Assembly: GCA_050943935.1 (NCBI GenBank)
Contig: JBMNQC010000003.1
Span: forward strand, 124,001 to 188,000
From: Heteroscillospira sp050943935
GTDB lineage: Bacteria > Bacillota > Clostridia > Oscillospirales > Oscillospiraceae
Reading direction: 5' to 3'
DNA length: 64,000 nt
The translations under genes and the position numbers were made by a program. How positions within the stretch are numbered: position 1 is the first letter of the stretch; every line of letters starts with the position of its first letter. The notes under the pieces are model-generated. The model saw only the letters and a program-made list of their open reading frames with translations, was not told the origin of the DNA and did no database searches. Positions 33,898-42,704 of the stretch are shown piece by piece.

Positions 33898-35001
33898 TTA
33901 ATTAAACAGGCCGCGGCAGTCGACGGGGGTTCTGGTGTAGCTGCCGTCCTTTTCCTTTATCCAGACATAGTTGCAGAGGTTGATGGAGGTGCAGATGTGG
34001 TTCGGCACGATATAGAGGGTATCGCCCACACTCAGGCCGGTTTTTCCGCCGTCTTTTCCGATGATAACGCCGTGCTCTTCGCTCATGTGGTCAAACACAA
34101 GGTCGTCACGGCCTATGACAGCGCCGTAGCCCGGCAGGAACATGGGCGCGGTGCGAATAGTCGTGTCGCCGGCAAATATCTTGGAGCCGCCGTCAATTAC
34201 GGCGCGGGTCTCGGTGGGGGTGCTGACTACGGTGACCTTGATGTATCCGCAGCACTCCTCGGGCGCGGCCGCGTTCTGCTTCACCTTTGCGGCGTCGTGG
34301 AAAATATATGTGCCGGGGCGCACCTCGGTCATACCGGGGTTATCGGCTACATACATGGCCGTGGGAGTTGAGCCGCCGCTTATCTCCTTTATAGGCACGC
34401 CCGCTTTGCGCATGTCGCCGGCAAGGGCCACCATCATCTCGCTCTCTTCGCGGCCGGCGGCGGCCATGTCCAGGGTGCGCGTTCCGCCCAGGGTGTTGCA
34501 CTTGAAAGTGAAGATGCCGGTGAGCTCCACTCCGGGAAGAGCGTTTATCTCCCTGGCCAGCTCCACGGCTCTGTCCACAGGGCAGCCGGTGCGCTCATAG
34601 CCGGTATCTATTTCCATGCGAAGCTCAATTGACTGTCCGTGGGCCACGGCGGCCTCGGAGATGGCTTTGGCTCCGGCAAGGCTGTCAACGCCGCAGATTA
34701 TCCTGGCCTGGCGGGCCAGAGCCAGCAGGCGCTCGACCTTTTCTTTTCCGATAATGGGATAGGCTATGAACACATCCCTCATGCCGCCTGCTACCATGGT
34801 CTCGGCCTCGCCAAGCTTCGCGCAGGTGATGCCGGCAGCGCCGTACTCCATCTGCATCCTCGCCAGGCGGACTATTTTGTGGGTCTTGATATGGGGGCGC
34901 AGGGTGCAGCCCTTGGCCGTAATCTGCTCCTGCCAGCTTTTCAGGTTTTTCTCAACCTGCTCCATGTCTATTATAAGCGCGGGTGTCTCAATATGCTGCA
35001 T
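33898..35001 (-). CDS. PLP enzyme, D-threonine aldolase / D-serine dehydratase-like
   Basis: 367 residues. Alanine-racemase-type N-terminal barrel with PLP Lys in RPHIKTHKI (near 43), then CGVDSLAGAK, MEIDTGYERTG, and a C-terminal D-ser_dehydrat domain with the metal pair in NHICTSINL (His-x-Cys, as in chicken D-serine dehydratase). The family splits D-threonine (to glycine plus acetaldehyde) or dehydrates D-serine and D-hydroxyaspartate. Last gene of a seven-gene minus-strand operon with RidA and an amidohydrolase, which favours a D-amino-acid substrate. Confidence 0.85.
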   Translation of the reverse strand: MQHIETPALIIDMEQVEKNLKSWQEQITAKGCTLRPHIKTHKIVRLARMQMEYGAAGITCAKLGEAETMVAGGMRDVFIAYPIIGKEKVERLLALARQARIICGVDSLAGAKAISEAAVAHGQSIELRMEIDTGYERTGCPVDRAVELAREINALPGVELTGIFTFKCNTLGGTRTLDMAAAGREESEMMVALAGDMRKAGVPIKEISGGSTPTAMYVADNPGMTEVRPGTYIFHDAAKVKQNAAAPEECCGYIKVTVVSTPTETRAVIDGGSKIFAGDTTIRTAPMFLPGYGAVIGRDDLVFDHMSEEHGVIIGKDGGKTGLSVGDTLYIVPNHICTSINLCNYVWIKEKDGSYTRTPVDCRGLFN

Positions 35002-35029
35002 AATTTTGTCCTCCCTGTTTATTACTTGC

Positions 35030-36157
35030 TCAGCCCAAATCTACTGCCGGGGGCACATCGTCGCAGGGGCTGCACTTGCCGTCTATGATAACAGCCTCGG
35101 CGCGGAAGAGCTTTTCCGGAGTATCGCTGTTTCCAAAAGCGTCCACAAAGGTATGTCCGGCCGTATTATCACGATAGCTGAGCAGCGTACCGTGCTCACA
35201 GAGCTTATCCATGTCCGTCCAGCCCTCCAGGCCGAGAATCGCAGCGCTCTTTCCCGTCACGCCCCAAAGGGTCTCCTCAAGACTCAGACCACAGGCGTGG
35301 ACCTTGCTCATCACGTCCGTAAAGGTGAAGGGCGTGCCGTTAAAGCATCGCTTGTGCATATCGGTGCTGATGGTGACATCCTTAAAGCCGCGCGCAAAGG
35401 CCTTTTTGCACACATTGAAGTTGAAGCTGGAGTAGCCGTGGCCCACATCAAAGAGCACGCCGCGCTCTTTTGCAGCCAGCAGCTCCTCGCTGGGTTCGCC
35501 CTCCGGGCCCCAGGGACTGCCGGGCTTTCCGTTGAAGATATGGGTGACCACATCGCCCTTTCTCAGGCGGGGCAGGATATCCCTGCAGTTGGGGGGGCCC
35601 TGGCTGATATGCACCATAAGGGGCAGGCCTGCAAGCTCCGCGGCCTCAAGAGCCCGGTCCAGAGGCACCAGGCAGTCCTTTTCGGGAATATCGCAGTTCA
35701 GGCGCACCTTGATACCCACCACGTCCTCCTTATGTTCCATGGCCGCACGGGCGGCCAGCCTGGGCACCAGAGTGGAAAAATCTATGCTCTCATGGTTGCT
35801 GGGAAGTCCGAAGCGGTTTATATGTATCCACAGCTTGGGAATCACAACGCCCTCGAAGGTGGGCCGTACATAGCGGTAAAAGCCGTCCATGCAGTCGAAG
35901 CCGCAGCTTCCGGCGTCGGACAGGACGTGCACGCCCCAGCGGTGAGAGAATTTTTCCGGGTGCATACCAAATATTCCGTAGCCGTCAAACAGGTGGACAT
36001 GCATATCTATGAGGCCCGGAGTGAGATAATATTCAGTATCCCCGGGGCCGTCAGAGCTTTTTTCAAAGCTCAGCCTTCCGCCTGCTTCCTTCAGGATGCC
36101 GCCCACGAAACGACGGTTTTGGGCATCGTAGGCATTTACTGTAACGGGAAATTTCAT
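35030..36157 (-). CDS. Metal-dependent amidohydrolase (dihydroorotase-like, EF_0837 type)
   Basis: 375 residues. Subtype I amidohydrolase ligands are visible: GLIDMHVHLF (HxH), carboxylatable Lys in VGIKVRLNC, LPLMVHISQG, VVTHIFNGKPGS, and Asp in TISTDMHKR. Hydrolyses a cyclic or linear amide, possibly an N-acyl amino acid; the exact substrate is unknown. Sixteen bases from the ridA-like gene and 29 from the PLP enzyme, so it is likely to release an amino acid that the next enzymes break down. Confidence 0.82.
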   Translation of the reverse strand: MKFPVTVNAYDAQNRRFVGGILKEAGGRLSFEKSSDGPGDTEYYLTPGLIDMHVHLFDGYGIFGMHPEKFSHRWGVHVLSDAGSCGFDCMDGFYRYVRPTFEGVVIPKLWIHINRFGLPSNHESIDFSTLVPRLAARAAMEHKEDVVGIKVRLNCDIPEKDCLVPLDRALEAAELAGLPLMVHISQGPPNCRDILPRLRKGDVVTHIFNGKPGSPWGPEGEPSEELLAAKERGVLFDVGHGYSSFNFNVCKKAFARGFKDVTISTDMHKRCFNGTPFTFTDVMSKVHACGLSLEETLWGVTGKSAAILGLEGWTDMDKLCEHGTLLSYRDNTAGHTFVDAFGNSDTPEKLFRAEAVIIDGKCSPCDDVPPAVDLG

Positions 36158-36172
36158 ACCTTGCCTCCCAAG

Positions 36173-36637
36173 CTATTCCGCTTCAAATATCATCTCTATC
36201 TCCACAGCCTGATTACCGGGGAGATTGTTGGTGCCTATGGCGCTGCGGGCCGCCTTTCCGGCCGTCTCGCCGAAAATATCCACCAGCAGCTGGCTGGCGC
36301 CGTCCATCACCTTGGGCTGCTTGCCGAAGTCATCGGTGCTGTTTACAAAGCCGAGGAGCTTAATGATGCGCTTTACCTTGTTAAGGTCGCCTATCTCCCG
36401 CTCTATGTTGCTCAGCAGATTGAGTATGCATTGGCGCGCAGCCTCCTGGCCCTGCTCAAGGGTATAGCCCACGGGGGCCTGGCCGGTGTACATGAAAACC
36501 CCGTCCTTTTTGCAGCCGCAGCCGGAGGTGATATACACCTTGTCGGTTATTTTGCTCACGGGCACATAGATGCCTCCGGCAGCAGGGGCGGGAGGCAGCT
36601 CAATGCCCAGTTGGTTCAAGCGGTCATAGATATCCAT
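36173..36637 (-). CDS. RidA family (YjgF/UK114) protein
   Basis: 154 residues. The C-terminal block ARSAIGTNNLPGNQAVEIEM contains the conserved Arg that holds the carboxylate (R-x-x-x-G-x-x-x-L-P) and the EIEMIFEAE ending. RidA proteins hydrolyse reactive enamine/imine products such as 2-aminoacrylate made by PLP dehydratases. In an operon with a D-serine dehydratase-like enzyme, this is the expected detoxifying partner. The N-terminal YxRLNQLGIELPPAP fits the YjgH/TdcF-like longer subgroup. Confidence 0.9.
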   Translation of the reverse strand: MDIYDRLNQLGIELPPAPAAGGIYVPVSKITDKVYITSGCGCKKDGVFMYTGQAPVGYTLEQGQEAARQCILNLLSNIEREIGDLNKVKRIIKLLGFVNSTDDFGKQPKVMDGASQLLVDIFGETAGKAARSAIGTNNLPGNQAVEIEMIFEAE

Positions 36638-36716
36638 AATTTACCTCTTTTCTTTACAGCAGTCGCCCCGGAACCCTGTTGCCGGGGCGACTCTTTATTA
36701 TACTTTTCGGCTCCGG

Positions 36717-37550
36717 CTAATTCAGCGCCTCTGCGCGCTCTATGCGCTCCACCATAAGCTCATGCCAGATGCTCTCGTCCACAAATGGATTGAAATCCTC
36801 CGTTATCTGGTCCACCAGCTTCAGTATTCCCACCTGATTGGTGTGGCTGGGCAGGCAGATATCCACATGGAGCTTATTCAGCTTCTTCAGGCCCGCAATG
36901 AATTCATCCCGCAGGCTTTTGGGCTGCCGGTTCTGCTCCAGCCATTCGTCGCTGAGTGTGTTGAGGCCCACGCCGCCATGGATGCCGCAGGTGAGTATTT
37001 TCCCCTGCTTGTCGGTCACGTCAAAGAACATGGAGGTGCAGCCGGGGGTGTGTCCGGGGCTGGAGATGGTCTGCACAGTGATGTTGCCAAGGCTTATGGG
37101 AGCTTCGTCGTCATACAGTCTGTCCGGCTCTATATCTCCGCAGGTGTAATCGCCTATCATAATAAGGTCTTTTCTGTCATGGAGATATTCCAGGTCGCGC
37201 CGGCCAAAGTATACCTCGGCGCCTGTCAGCTCCTTCATGGTGCGCGCTCCGCCCATGTGGTCTATGTGGGCGTGGGTTATGAGTATCTTTTTGATATCCG
37301 TGGGTTTATAGCCCAGCTTATAGATATTTTGGAGCATCAGATAGACGGTCTCATGCATGGCGGTGTCTATAAGTATCAGACCGTCGCCCGTGTCTATGAG
37401 GTAACAGGCTACCCAGTCGTTGCCCCCTATGAACCAGACTCCGGGCGCCATGGGGAACGGCTCCACATAGGCCTCCCAGGGCCGCCGGCAGCAGCGTTCC
37501 ATAAGCTCATGAGGCGGCGGGCTGGTTTTGGATGTGCTGTTCAAAGGCAT
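36717..37550 (-). CDS. Metallo-beta-lactamase-fold hydrolase (subclass B3-like)
   Basis: 277 residues. Zinc motif ITHAHIDHMGGA, SSPGHTPGC and distal PSHTNQ supply the binuclear ligands in the order seen in B3 lactamases and lactonases. The N-terminal WEAYVEPFPMAPGVWFIG replaces a signal peptide, so it is cytoplasmic. In this operon a lactone, ester or amide of the transported substrate is likelier than an antibiotic. Twenty bases before tctA's end and coded on the same strand. Confidence 0.85.
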   Translation of the reverse strand: MPLNSTSKTSPPPHELMERCCRRPWEAYVEPFPMAPGVWFIGGNDWVACYLIDTGDGLILIDTAMHETVYLMLQNIYKLGYKPTDIKKILITHAHIDHMGGARTMKELTGAEVYFGRRDLEYLHDRKDLIMIGDYTCGDIEPDRLYDDEAPISLGNITVQTISSPGHTPGCTSMFFDVTDKQGKILTCGIHGGVGLNTLSDEWLEQNRQPKSLRDEFIAGLKKLNKLHVDICLPSHTNQVGILKLVDQITEDFNPFVDESIWHELMVERIERAEALN

Positions 37551-37569
37551 TTTAAGCGCTCCTTTCGGT

Positions 37570-39066
37570 TTAAGCCCTGGACTGCTTAATCTTATTCCAA
37601 ATCATACCGAACACAGGAGAGAATATGCAGATAATGCCTATGGCCATCAGGACGCCGGAAATGGGGCGGGTGAAAAAGCTGGTCCAGGTGCCGCTGTACT
37701 GGAAGGCCTTGAGCATATTTTTCTCCAGAATGGGTCCCAGGATGAAAGCCAGAAGCAGAGGAGAGGTGGGCAGACCGCCGAACTCCATAATAACGCCGAT
37801 AGCGCAGAATGCCAGCATCATACCGCATTTGTAGAGGTTGGCGGATTCAACAAAGGCGCTGATAACGCAGATAACCAGCAGAGCCGGATACATATAATGC
37901 GCAGGCACGCGGAGTATATGGGGAAACAGGCGCATACCAAACATCTGCATAACCAGTATCAGTACGGCGCATACCAGGACGGTCATAAACATCAGATACA
38001 CAATGTTGCCGGAGTTTGCAAACACCATGGGTCCCATTTCCAGACCGTGGATTGTGAGAGCGCCTATGAGCAGGGCCGTGGCGCTGTCGCCGGGGATACC
38101 CAGGGCTACCATGGGAATCATGGCGCCGCCTATGGCCGCATTGTTGGCCACCTCGGGAGCCCAGATACCGCCGGGCGCGCCGTGGCCGTAGAGCTCGGGA
38201 GTTTTGGAGTAGTTCTTGGCGGTGGAATAGGCCACCAGGTTGGACAGGCCCGCGCCCATGCCGGGCAGGAAGCCTATAGCCAGACCTATGCCGAAAGAGC
38301 GGAGGATATTGGGAAGCTCAGGCGCGATATCGTTTTTCAGGCTGAGGCCCAGGCCCTTGATGGACTTGGTATCCACATTGGGAGCGGGAGGAAAGCCCTT
38401 TCCGAAGTCAACCAGAATACGGCTCAGGGCGAATATACCCATGAGCACCACGGTGAGGGACAGGCCGCCCATGAGATTGATGTTGTTAAAGGTGAAGCGG
38501 GCTTCCGCGTCAATGGGCGAGTAACCGACGGAGGCGAAAAACAGTCCCAGGCAGGCGGCAGCCAGGCCCTTGAACATATTGCCCTTGGATATGGCTATTA
38601 CCATGGTGATAGCCACAAAGCACAGGGAGAAATACTCCCAGGGGCCTAGAGCAAAGGCAAGCTCAGCCACGGGCACGCAAAGCAGCGCGCCCAGCAGCGC
38701 ACTAATAAAGGTTCCGCAGAAGGAGGCGCACACGCCTATGGCAAGGGCCTTGCCGGCCTTGCCCTGCATTGCCATGGGATAACCGTCCCAGCAGGTGGCA
38801 ACGGCGGAAGATGAGCCGGGTATACCCAGCAGCACGGAGCCGATAAACGCGCCTGAAACGCCGCCTATCCACAGGGAGATAAGGAATATAACGGCGGTTC
38901 CGGGCTGCATGGTGTAGGTGAGCGGCATAAACAGCATTACCGCCATAGTTCCGCTCAGGCCCGGAATAGCGCCGAATATAATACCCACCGGAGTGGCAAT
39001 CAGCATCAGAGCTATATGAAATGGAACGGAAAGCTGCTGAAGTATATATGGAAGATGTTCAAGCAT
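37570..39066 (-). CDS. tctA: Tripartite tricarboxylate transporter large permease TctA
   Basis: 498 residues, typical length. About twelve membrane helices; conserved GAIPGLSGTMAVMLFMPLTY and the second half repeat FLPGMGAGLSNLVAYSTAKN, the paired P-G-x-G motifs of the TTT family, and GVPGDSATALLIGAL. Takes up a carboxylate with the TctC binding protein. Follows tctB by 13 bases. Confidence 0.93.
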   Translation of the reverse strand: MLEHLPYILQQLSVPFHIALMLIATPVGIIFGAIPGLSGTMAVMLFMPLTYTMQPGTAVIFLISLWIGGVSGAFIGSVLLGIPGSSSAVATCWDGYPMAMQGKAGKALAIGVCASFCGTFISALLGALLCVPVAELAFALGPWEYFSLCFVAITMVIAISKGNMFKGLAAACLGLFFASVGYSPIDAEARFTFNNINLMGGLSLTVVLMGIFALSRILVDFGKGFPPAPNVDTKSIKGLGLSLKNDIAPELPNILRSFGIGLAIGFLPGMGAGLSNLVAYSTAKNYSKTPELYGHGAPGGIWAPEVANNAAIGGAMIPMVALGIPGDSATALLIGALTIHGLEMGPMVFANSGNIVYLMFMTVLVCAVLILVMQMFGMRLFPHILRVPAHYMYPALLVICVISAFVESANLYKCGMMLAFCAIGVIMEFGGLPTSPLLLAFILGPILEKNMLKAFQYSGTWTSFFTRPISGVLMAIGIICIFSPVFGMIWNKIKQSRA

Positions 39067-39079
39067 TTCGATTTACCCC

Positions 39080-39550
39080 CTAGTCAAAGAATATTCCGGT
39101 GGGCAGCGTCATGTTGAACACATGAACATATACCACATAGATGAGCAGAGTGAAAACTACGGAAAATATAATACGGCCTATGAGGCTGGCCTTCACATCA
39201 CCGCCCCTGGCGATGATGGTGCAGAAGATAAACAGGACGAAGGGCGTAACTATCATATAGCCGAGATATTTCAGACCAAGAATATACAGAGCCAGCATGA
39301 CGAACAGCGACAGAGTCTTGAGCCAGCCGGCGCCTGTGAGAAAGACCTTGTCTTCCTTGTGGCCGAATATGCTGCTCAGGAAAATACCCGCGCCGCAGAC
39401 CACAAAGCCGAAAACGGCGATAAGGGGAAACAGCTTAGGACCGGGATACTCCCATGTCATTCCATAGCGGAATTTGCTTACCATGACTGCAATAACAGCG
39501 CCCAGGGCTATTAACAGCAATCCGGTAATTGTATCTTTCTTAATCTTCAC
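39080..39550 (-). CDS. tctB: Tripartite tricarboxylate transporter small permease TctB
   Basis: About 156 residues with four membrane helices (TGLLLIALGAVIAVMVSKF; LFPLIAVFGFVVCGAGIFL; LSLFVMLALYILGLKYLGY; IGRIIFSVVFTLLIYVVYV). GGAGG at 39560-39564 suits GTG 39550 best; ATG 39556 or 39565 would sit on the RBS. TctB family by layout and neighbours. Confidence 0.85.
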   Translation of the reverse strand: MKIKKDTITGLLLIALGAVIAVMVSKFRYGMTWEYPGPKLFPLIAVFGFVVCGAGIFLSSIFGHKEDKVFLTGAGWLKTLSLFVMLALYILGLKYLGYMIVTPFVLFIFCTIIARGGDVKASLIGRIIFSVVFTLLIYVVYVHVFNMTLPTGIFFD

Positions 39551-39652
39551 AGACATAACCTCCAATGGCTTTTACAGGGATGGGCCTTACAATTTATTTG
39601 TAAGGCCCATTTGAATCAATGGAATCGATGAATTTCTATACTATCTTAACAA

Positions 39653-40702
39653 TTACTTCTGCAGGCCCAGAGCGGCGCAGGCTTCGGTCAGCTCGTCCTG
39701 AACCTTGGCCAGATCGGCCTGGCTCTCGGCAGGCTCGGCGAAGGTCATGCCCCAACCGGACTTGCACAGCTGCTCATCAACCGCGGGATCCTGAACTGCC
39801 TCAACGAAGCAGTCGTTGATAACTTCCACCAGAGCGGGATCCATGCCGGGAGCGCCCAGGACCATGAACCGCAGGTCATAGGTGAAGTTGATGCCCTGCT
39901 CAATGAAGGAGGGAACGTCGGGCAGAACGCTGTTGCGGCTGCCTTCCTCGTCGGTGGAGACGCAGGCCAGAGCGCGGATCTTGTTGGCCTCTATGTACTG
40001 CTTTGCGCTGTTGGCGTTGACCAGAGCAGAGGGGATGCTGCCGCCCACCAGAGCGGTAAGCTTATCGGTGTCGGGACCGGCCTCAACATAGTTCAGCTCA
40101 ATGCCAGCCGCCTGTGCGAACATACCGCACTGGATGTGGGAGCCGCCGCCGGTTTCAACGCCTATCATCATCTTGCCGGGCTCAGCCTCGGCAGCCTTGA
40201 TATAGTCGTCCAGAGTCTGATAGGGAGAATCATAGGGAACAACCAGCATGTAGCCGCCCTTCTCCTTGGAGGAAGCGAAAGCGATAACGCTGAAGTCGGT
40301 GGCGGGGTTGTGGTCGTACATATTGGTGCCGTACTTGATGCACATGGTGGTGTGGAAGAACAGCAGGGTGCTGCCGTCGGGCTTGGAGGTACGGACAGCC
40401 TCGTAGGGCACCGCACCGCCGCCGTCGTTGTTATTGATGACGGTCAGGTTAACGTCGTAGTTCTCGTTGATGTACTGAGCGATGGTGCGGGCAGCCATGT
40501 CGGTGCCGCCGCCGGCGGATGCGGCAACATACATATTTACGTTGCCTTCCCACTTTGCCGCCTCGGGAGTGCCGGACTCAGGCCCGTTGGACTCCGGAGC
40601 GCTGGATTCAGGGGCCGTGGATTCGGGCGCCTTCTCGCCGCCGCAGGCTACCATACCGAGGAGCATGACCACAGCCAGGATAAGAGACAGAGCTTTTTTC
40701 AT
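39653..40702 (-). CDS. tctC: TctC/Bug-family substrate-binding lipoprotein
   Basis: 349 residues. Lipobox in LLGMVACGG (Cys near 21), then a Glu/Ser/Pro linker, then a Bug fold: WEGNVNMYVAASAGGGTDMA, TVINNNDGGGAVPYEAV, KMMIGVETGGGSH and LPDVPSFIEQGI. Bug proteins bind carboxylates or amino acids such as aspartate, nicotinate or citrate. First gene of the operon and probably the best expressed. AGGAGAAA before ATG. Confidence 0.93.
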   Translation of the reverse strand: MKKALSLILAVVMLLGMVACGGEKAPESTAPESSAPESNGPESGTPEAAKWEGNVNMYVAASAGGGTDMAARTIAQYINENYDVNLTVINNNDGGGAVPYEAVRTSKPDGSTLLFFHTTMCIKYGTNMYDHNPATDFSVIAFASSKEKGGYMLVVPYDSPYQTLDDYIKAAEAEPGKMMIGVETGGGSHIQCGMFAQAAGIELNYVEAGPDTDKLTALVGGSIPSALVNANSAKQYIEANKIRALACVSTDEEGSRNSVLPDVPSFIEQGINFTYDLRFMVLGAPGMDPALVEVINDCFVEAVQDPAVDEQLCKSGWGMTFAEPAESQADLAKVQDELTEACAALGLQK

Positions 40703-40763
40703 TTCTTATGTTTCTCCTTTTCAAAATGTTTAATTATGTTACACGCTCAGGCGGCTCACTTGC

Positions 40764-40813
40764 TATTTTGCCTAAAGTGTAATATAATCTTAACGCCATC
40801 TTAGCTCAAAATA
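40764..40813. promoter_or_regulatory. Divergent control region between tctC and the LysR gene
   Basis: TATTTTG at 40764-40770 and its reverse CAAAATA at 40807-40813 bracket the AT-rich core of the 187-base gap, a plausible LysR-type site pair. Promoter boxes are not clear-cut. Confidence 0.35.
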
Positions 40814-40889
40814 CCTGTTCAGACAAGCGCGAAAAACGGGCGCTGACGGCCCGAAATACGCAAACCGTCAAAATTGGAGATATTTTTAT

Positions 40890-41807
40890 ATGGATATTAG
40901 TACTTATGAACATATCATCGAGATTTCCCGCCAGGGCAGCATAGCGAAGGCGGCCGACAATTTGTTTATGTCCCGCTCCTCTCTCAGCCGCCAGCTCATT
41001 GCCGCGGAGGAAGAGTTCGGCGCGGAGATATTCAAGCGCATCTCCAACCGGCTTGTGCTCACCCATCCCGGATGCATTTTCATGGAAATGGCCATAAAAA
41101 TAGTAGAAGAGTACCAGCACGCCAAAATGCAGATAGATGATATAACGGGCGGATACAGCGGACGGCTGCAAATAGGCCTGCCGCCCAGCCGCAGCCGCGT
41201 TATCTTACCTTATATAATTAAAAAATTCAGCAGCATTTACCCCAACATCTGTATAGAAGGCTCCTTTTTAGACAGCGCTGATGCAATAGCCAGCCTCACG
41301 GCCGGATATACCGACATGGCAATACTGTCCGCGCGCTACATAACCCCAGAGCTTGTGGCCGAGCCTTTGTGTCAGGACGAATATGTTTTGCTGGTCAACA
41401 AAGACCACCCCCTGGCCAAGCGGGCGGGAACAGATAAAAACGGGCGGCGGAAGAGCTTCGACCTGCGCTGGTTCAAGGACGACCTCTTCGGCTTCGATTC
41501 CCAGAACTCCTCCGCCCGAAAAATTTGTGAGGACTTGTTCAACTCCTGCCGCATGGAGCCCCGGCTTATTTTAGACAACTGCCGCTATGACCTGCTGATG
41601 GAGCTGGTCTCCAAGGGCTGCTGTATTTCCATCGCTCTGGACACCTTTATGGACTATTACGATAATCTGGTGGCCTTCTCTTTCCCGCAGCCTATTTACA
41701 ACACTCTTGTAGTGGTGCGCCGGAAGGGCTATACCTTCAGCAAGCCCGAGCAGACCTTTGTGGATATTGTGAAGGAATACTACAGCCAGCACAAAAGCCG
41801 TAATTAA
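40890..41807 (+). CDS. LysR-type transcriptional regulator
   Basis: 305 residues. N-terminal winged HTH (YEHIIEISRQGSIAKAADNL, SRSSLSRQLIAAEEEFG, EIFKRISNRLVLTHPG), then a two-lobe effector domain (GRLQIGLPPSRSRVILPYII; ELVAEPLCQDEYVLLVNKDHP). Lies divergent to tctC, the usual arrangement for control of the adjacent catabolic operon, probably with its substrate as effector. Confidence 0.93.
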   Translation: MDISTYEHIIEISRQGSIAKAADNLFMSRSSLSRQLIAAEEEFGAEIFKRISNRLVLTHPGCIFMEMAIKIVEEYQHAKMQIDDITGGYSGRLQIGLPPSRSRVILPYIIKKFSSIYPNICIEGSFLDSADAIASLTAGYTDMAILSARYITPELVAEPLCQDEYVLLVNKDHPLAKRAGTDKNGRRKSFDLRWFKDDLFGFDSQNSSARKICEDLFNSCRMEPRLILDNCRYDLLMELVSKGCCISIALDTFMDYYDNLVAFSFPQPIYNTLVVVRRKGYTFSKPEQTFVDIVKEYYSQHKSRN

Positions 41808-41813
41808 ACGTAT

Positions 41814-41850
41814 CCTCCCCCGTCCGCCAAATCGGCGCGGGGGATTTTTA
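41814..41850 (+). terminator. Terminator after LysR gene
   Basis: TCCCCCG / CGGGGGA with a 20-base loop, then TTTTTA. Confidence 0.6.
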
Positions 41851-41869
41851 ATTCCCGCATATATAGAAA

Positions 41870-41899
41870 CACGGGGGAGCCGCTATGGCTCCCCCGTGC
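41870..41899 (-). terminator. Terminator of the TRAP/amidase operon
   Basis: CACGGGGGAGCC / GGCTCCCCCGTG, perfect 12-bp stem, 6-base loop, followed on the minus strand by TTTCTATAT. Confidence 0.75.
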
Positions 41900-41906
41900 A
41901 GGCGTA

Positions 41907-42704
41907 TTATTTGTAAATATATGTTTCGGGCCGGCGGTCTTCAAAAACCGCTACAGTATGCCTCATCTCGTCCACCAATTTTAAATCCAGCGTTGCTATG
42001 ATGGTATCCTCTCCGTGTTCGCCGCCTGCCGCCAGAGCGTGTCCGTATGGGTCAAACACACAGCAGTTTCCGCCCAGCACGAAGCCGTCGTTTTCTCCGG
42101 TGCGGTTGCAGCCCACAACAAAGGCCTGGCTTTCTATTGCCCGTGCCTTTAGAAGTGAATTCCAGTGGTCAATCCGCTTTAGCGGCCATGCCGCAACATA
42201 GAACAGGATTTTAGCGCCTTCCACAGCTAACGGACGGCTGATTTCCGGGAAACGTAAATCATAGCATATAAGATACCCTACATCAACCCCTTCAATGGTA
42301 AATGTGTGCGGCGCCTGCTTTCCTTCGATAAAATGATACTGCTCGTTCATGCTGGAGGCAAGATGGACCTTGTCGTATTTGTAAATACAATTGCCATTGC
42401 GGTCGAATGCAAGAGCGGTATTGCTGATTCCATCTGTTTGCTTGACTGCAACACTTCCGCCAATTATATTTACCCGGTATTTTTTTGCCAGCTCGGAGAA
42501 AAACAATTTTGTCTCTTTGGAATTTTCCGTATCCGCAATATCCGGCAAAATATCATAGGCATATGCTGTTTTCCAGAGTTCGGGGAAGGCCAGGATATCC
42601 GGGGCGTACTCTTTCATAACGCGCTCCGTCCAGGAGCTCACCTTATTAAGATTAGCCTCTATTTCACCGGCCACCACCTGCATTTGGTATATTGCTACCT
42701 TCAT
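41907..42704 (-). CDS. Carbon-nitrogen hydrolase (nitrilase superfamily, omega-amidase-like)
   Basis: 265 residues. Catalytic Glu in LAFPELWKT, Lys in YKYDKVHLAS, Cys in GYLICYDLRFPE; the second Glu region is also present. The CYDLRFPE box is typical of the Nit2/omega-amidase and YafV group, which hydrolyse alpha-keto acid amides such as 2-oxoglutaramate. Its ATG overlaps the formamidase stop by 4 bases, so the two enzymes likely act in sequence on amides imported by the TRAP system. Confidence 0.88.
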   Translation of the reverse strand: MKVAIYQMQVVAGEIEANLNKVSSWTERVMKEYAPDILAFPELWKTAYAYDILPDIADTENSKETKLFFSELAKKYRVNIIGGSVAVKQTDGISNTALAFDRNGNCIYKYDKVHLASSMNEQYHFIEGKQAPHTFTIEGVDVGYLICYDLRFPEISRPLAVEGAKILFYVAAWPLKRIDHWNSLLKARAIESQAFVVGCNRTGENDGFVLGGNCCVFDPYGHALAAGGEHGEDTIIATLDLKLVDEMRHTVAVFEDRRPETYIYK

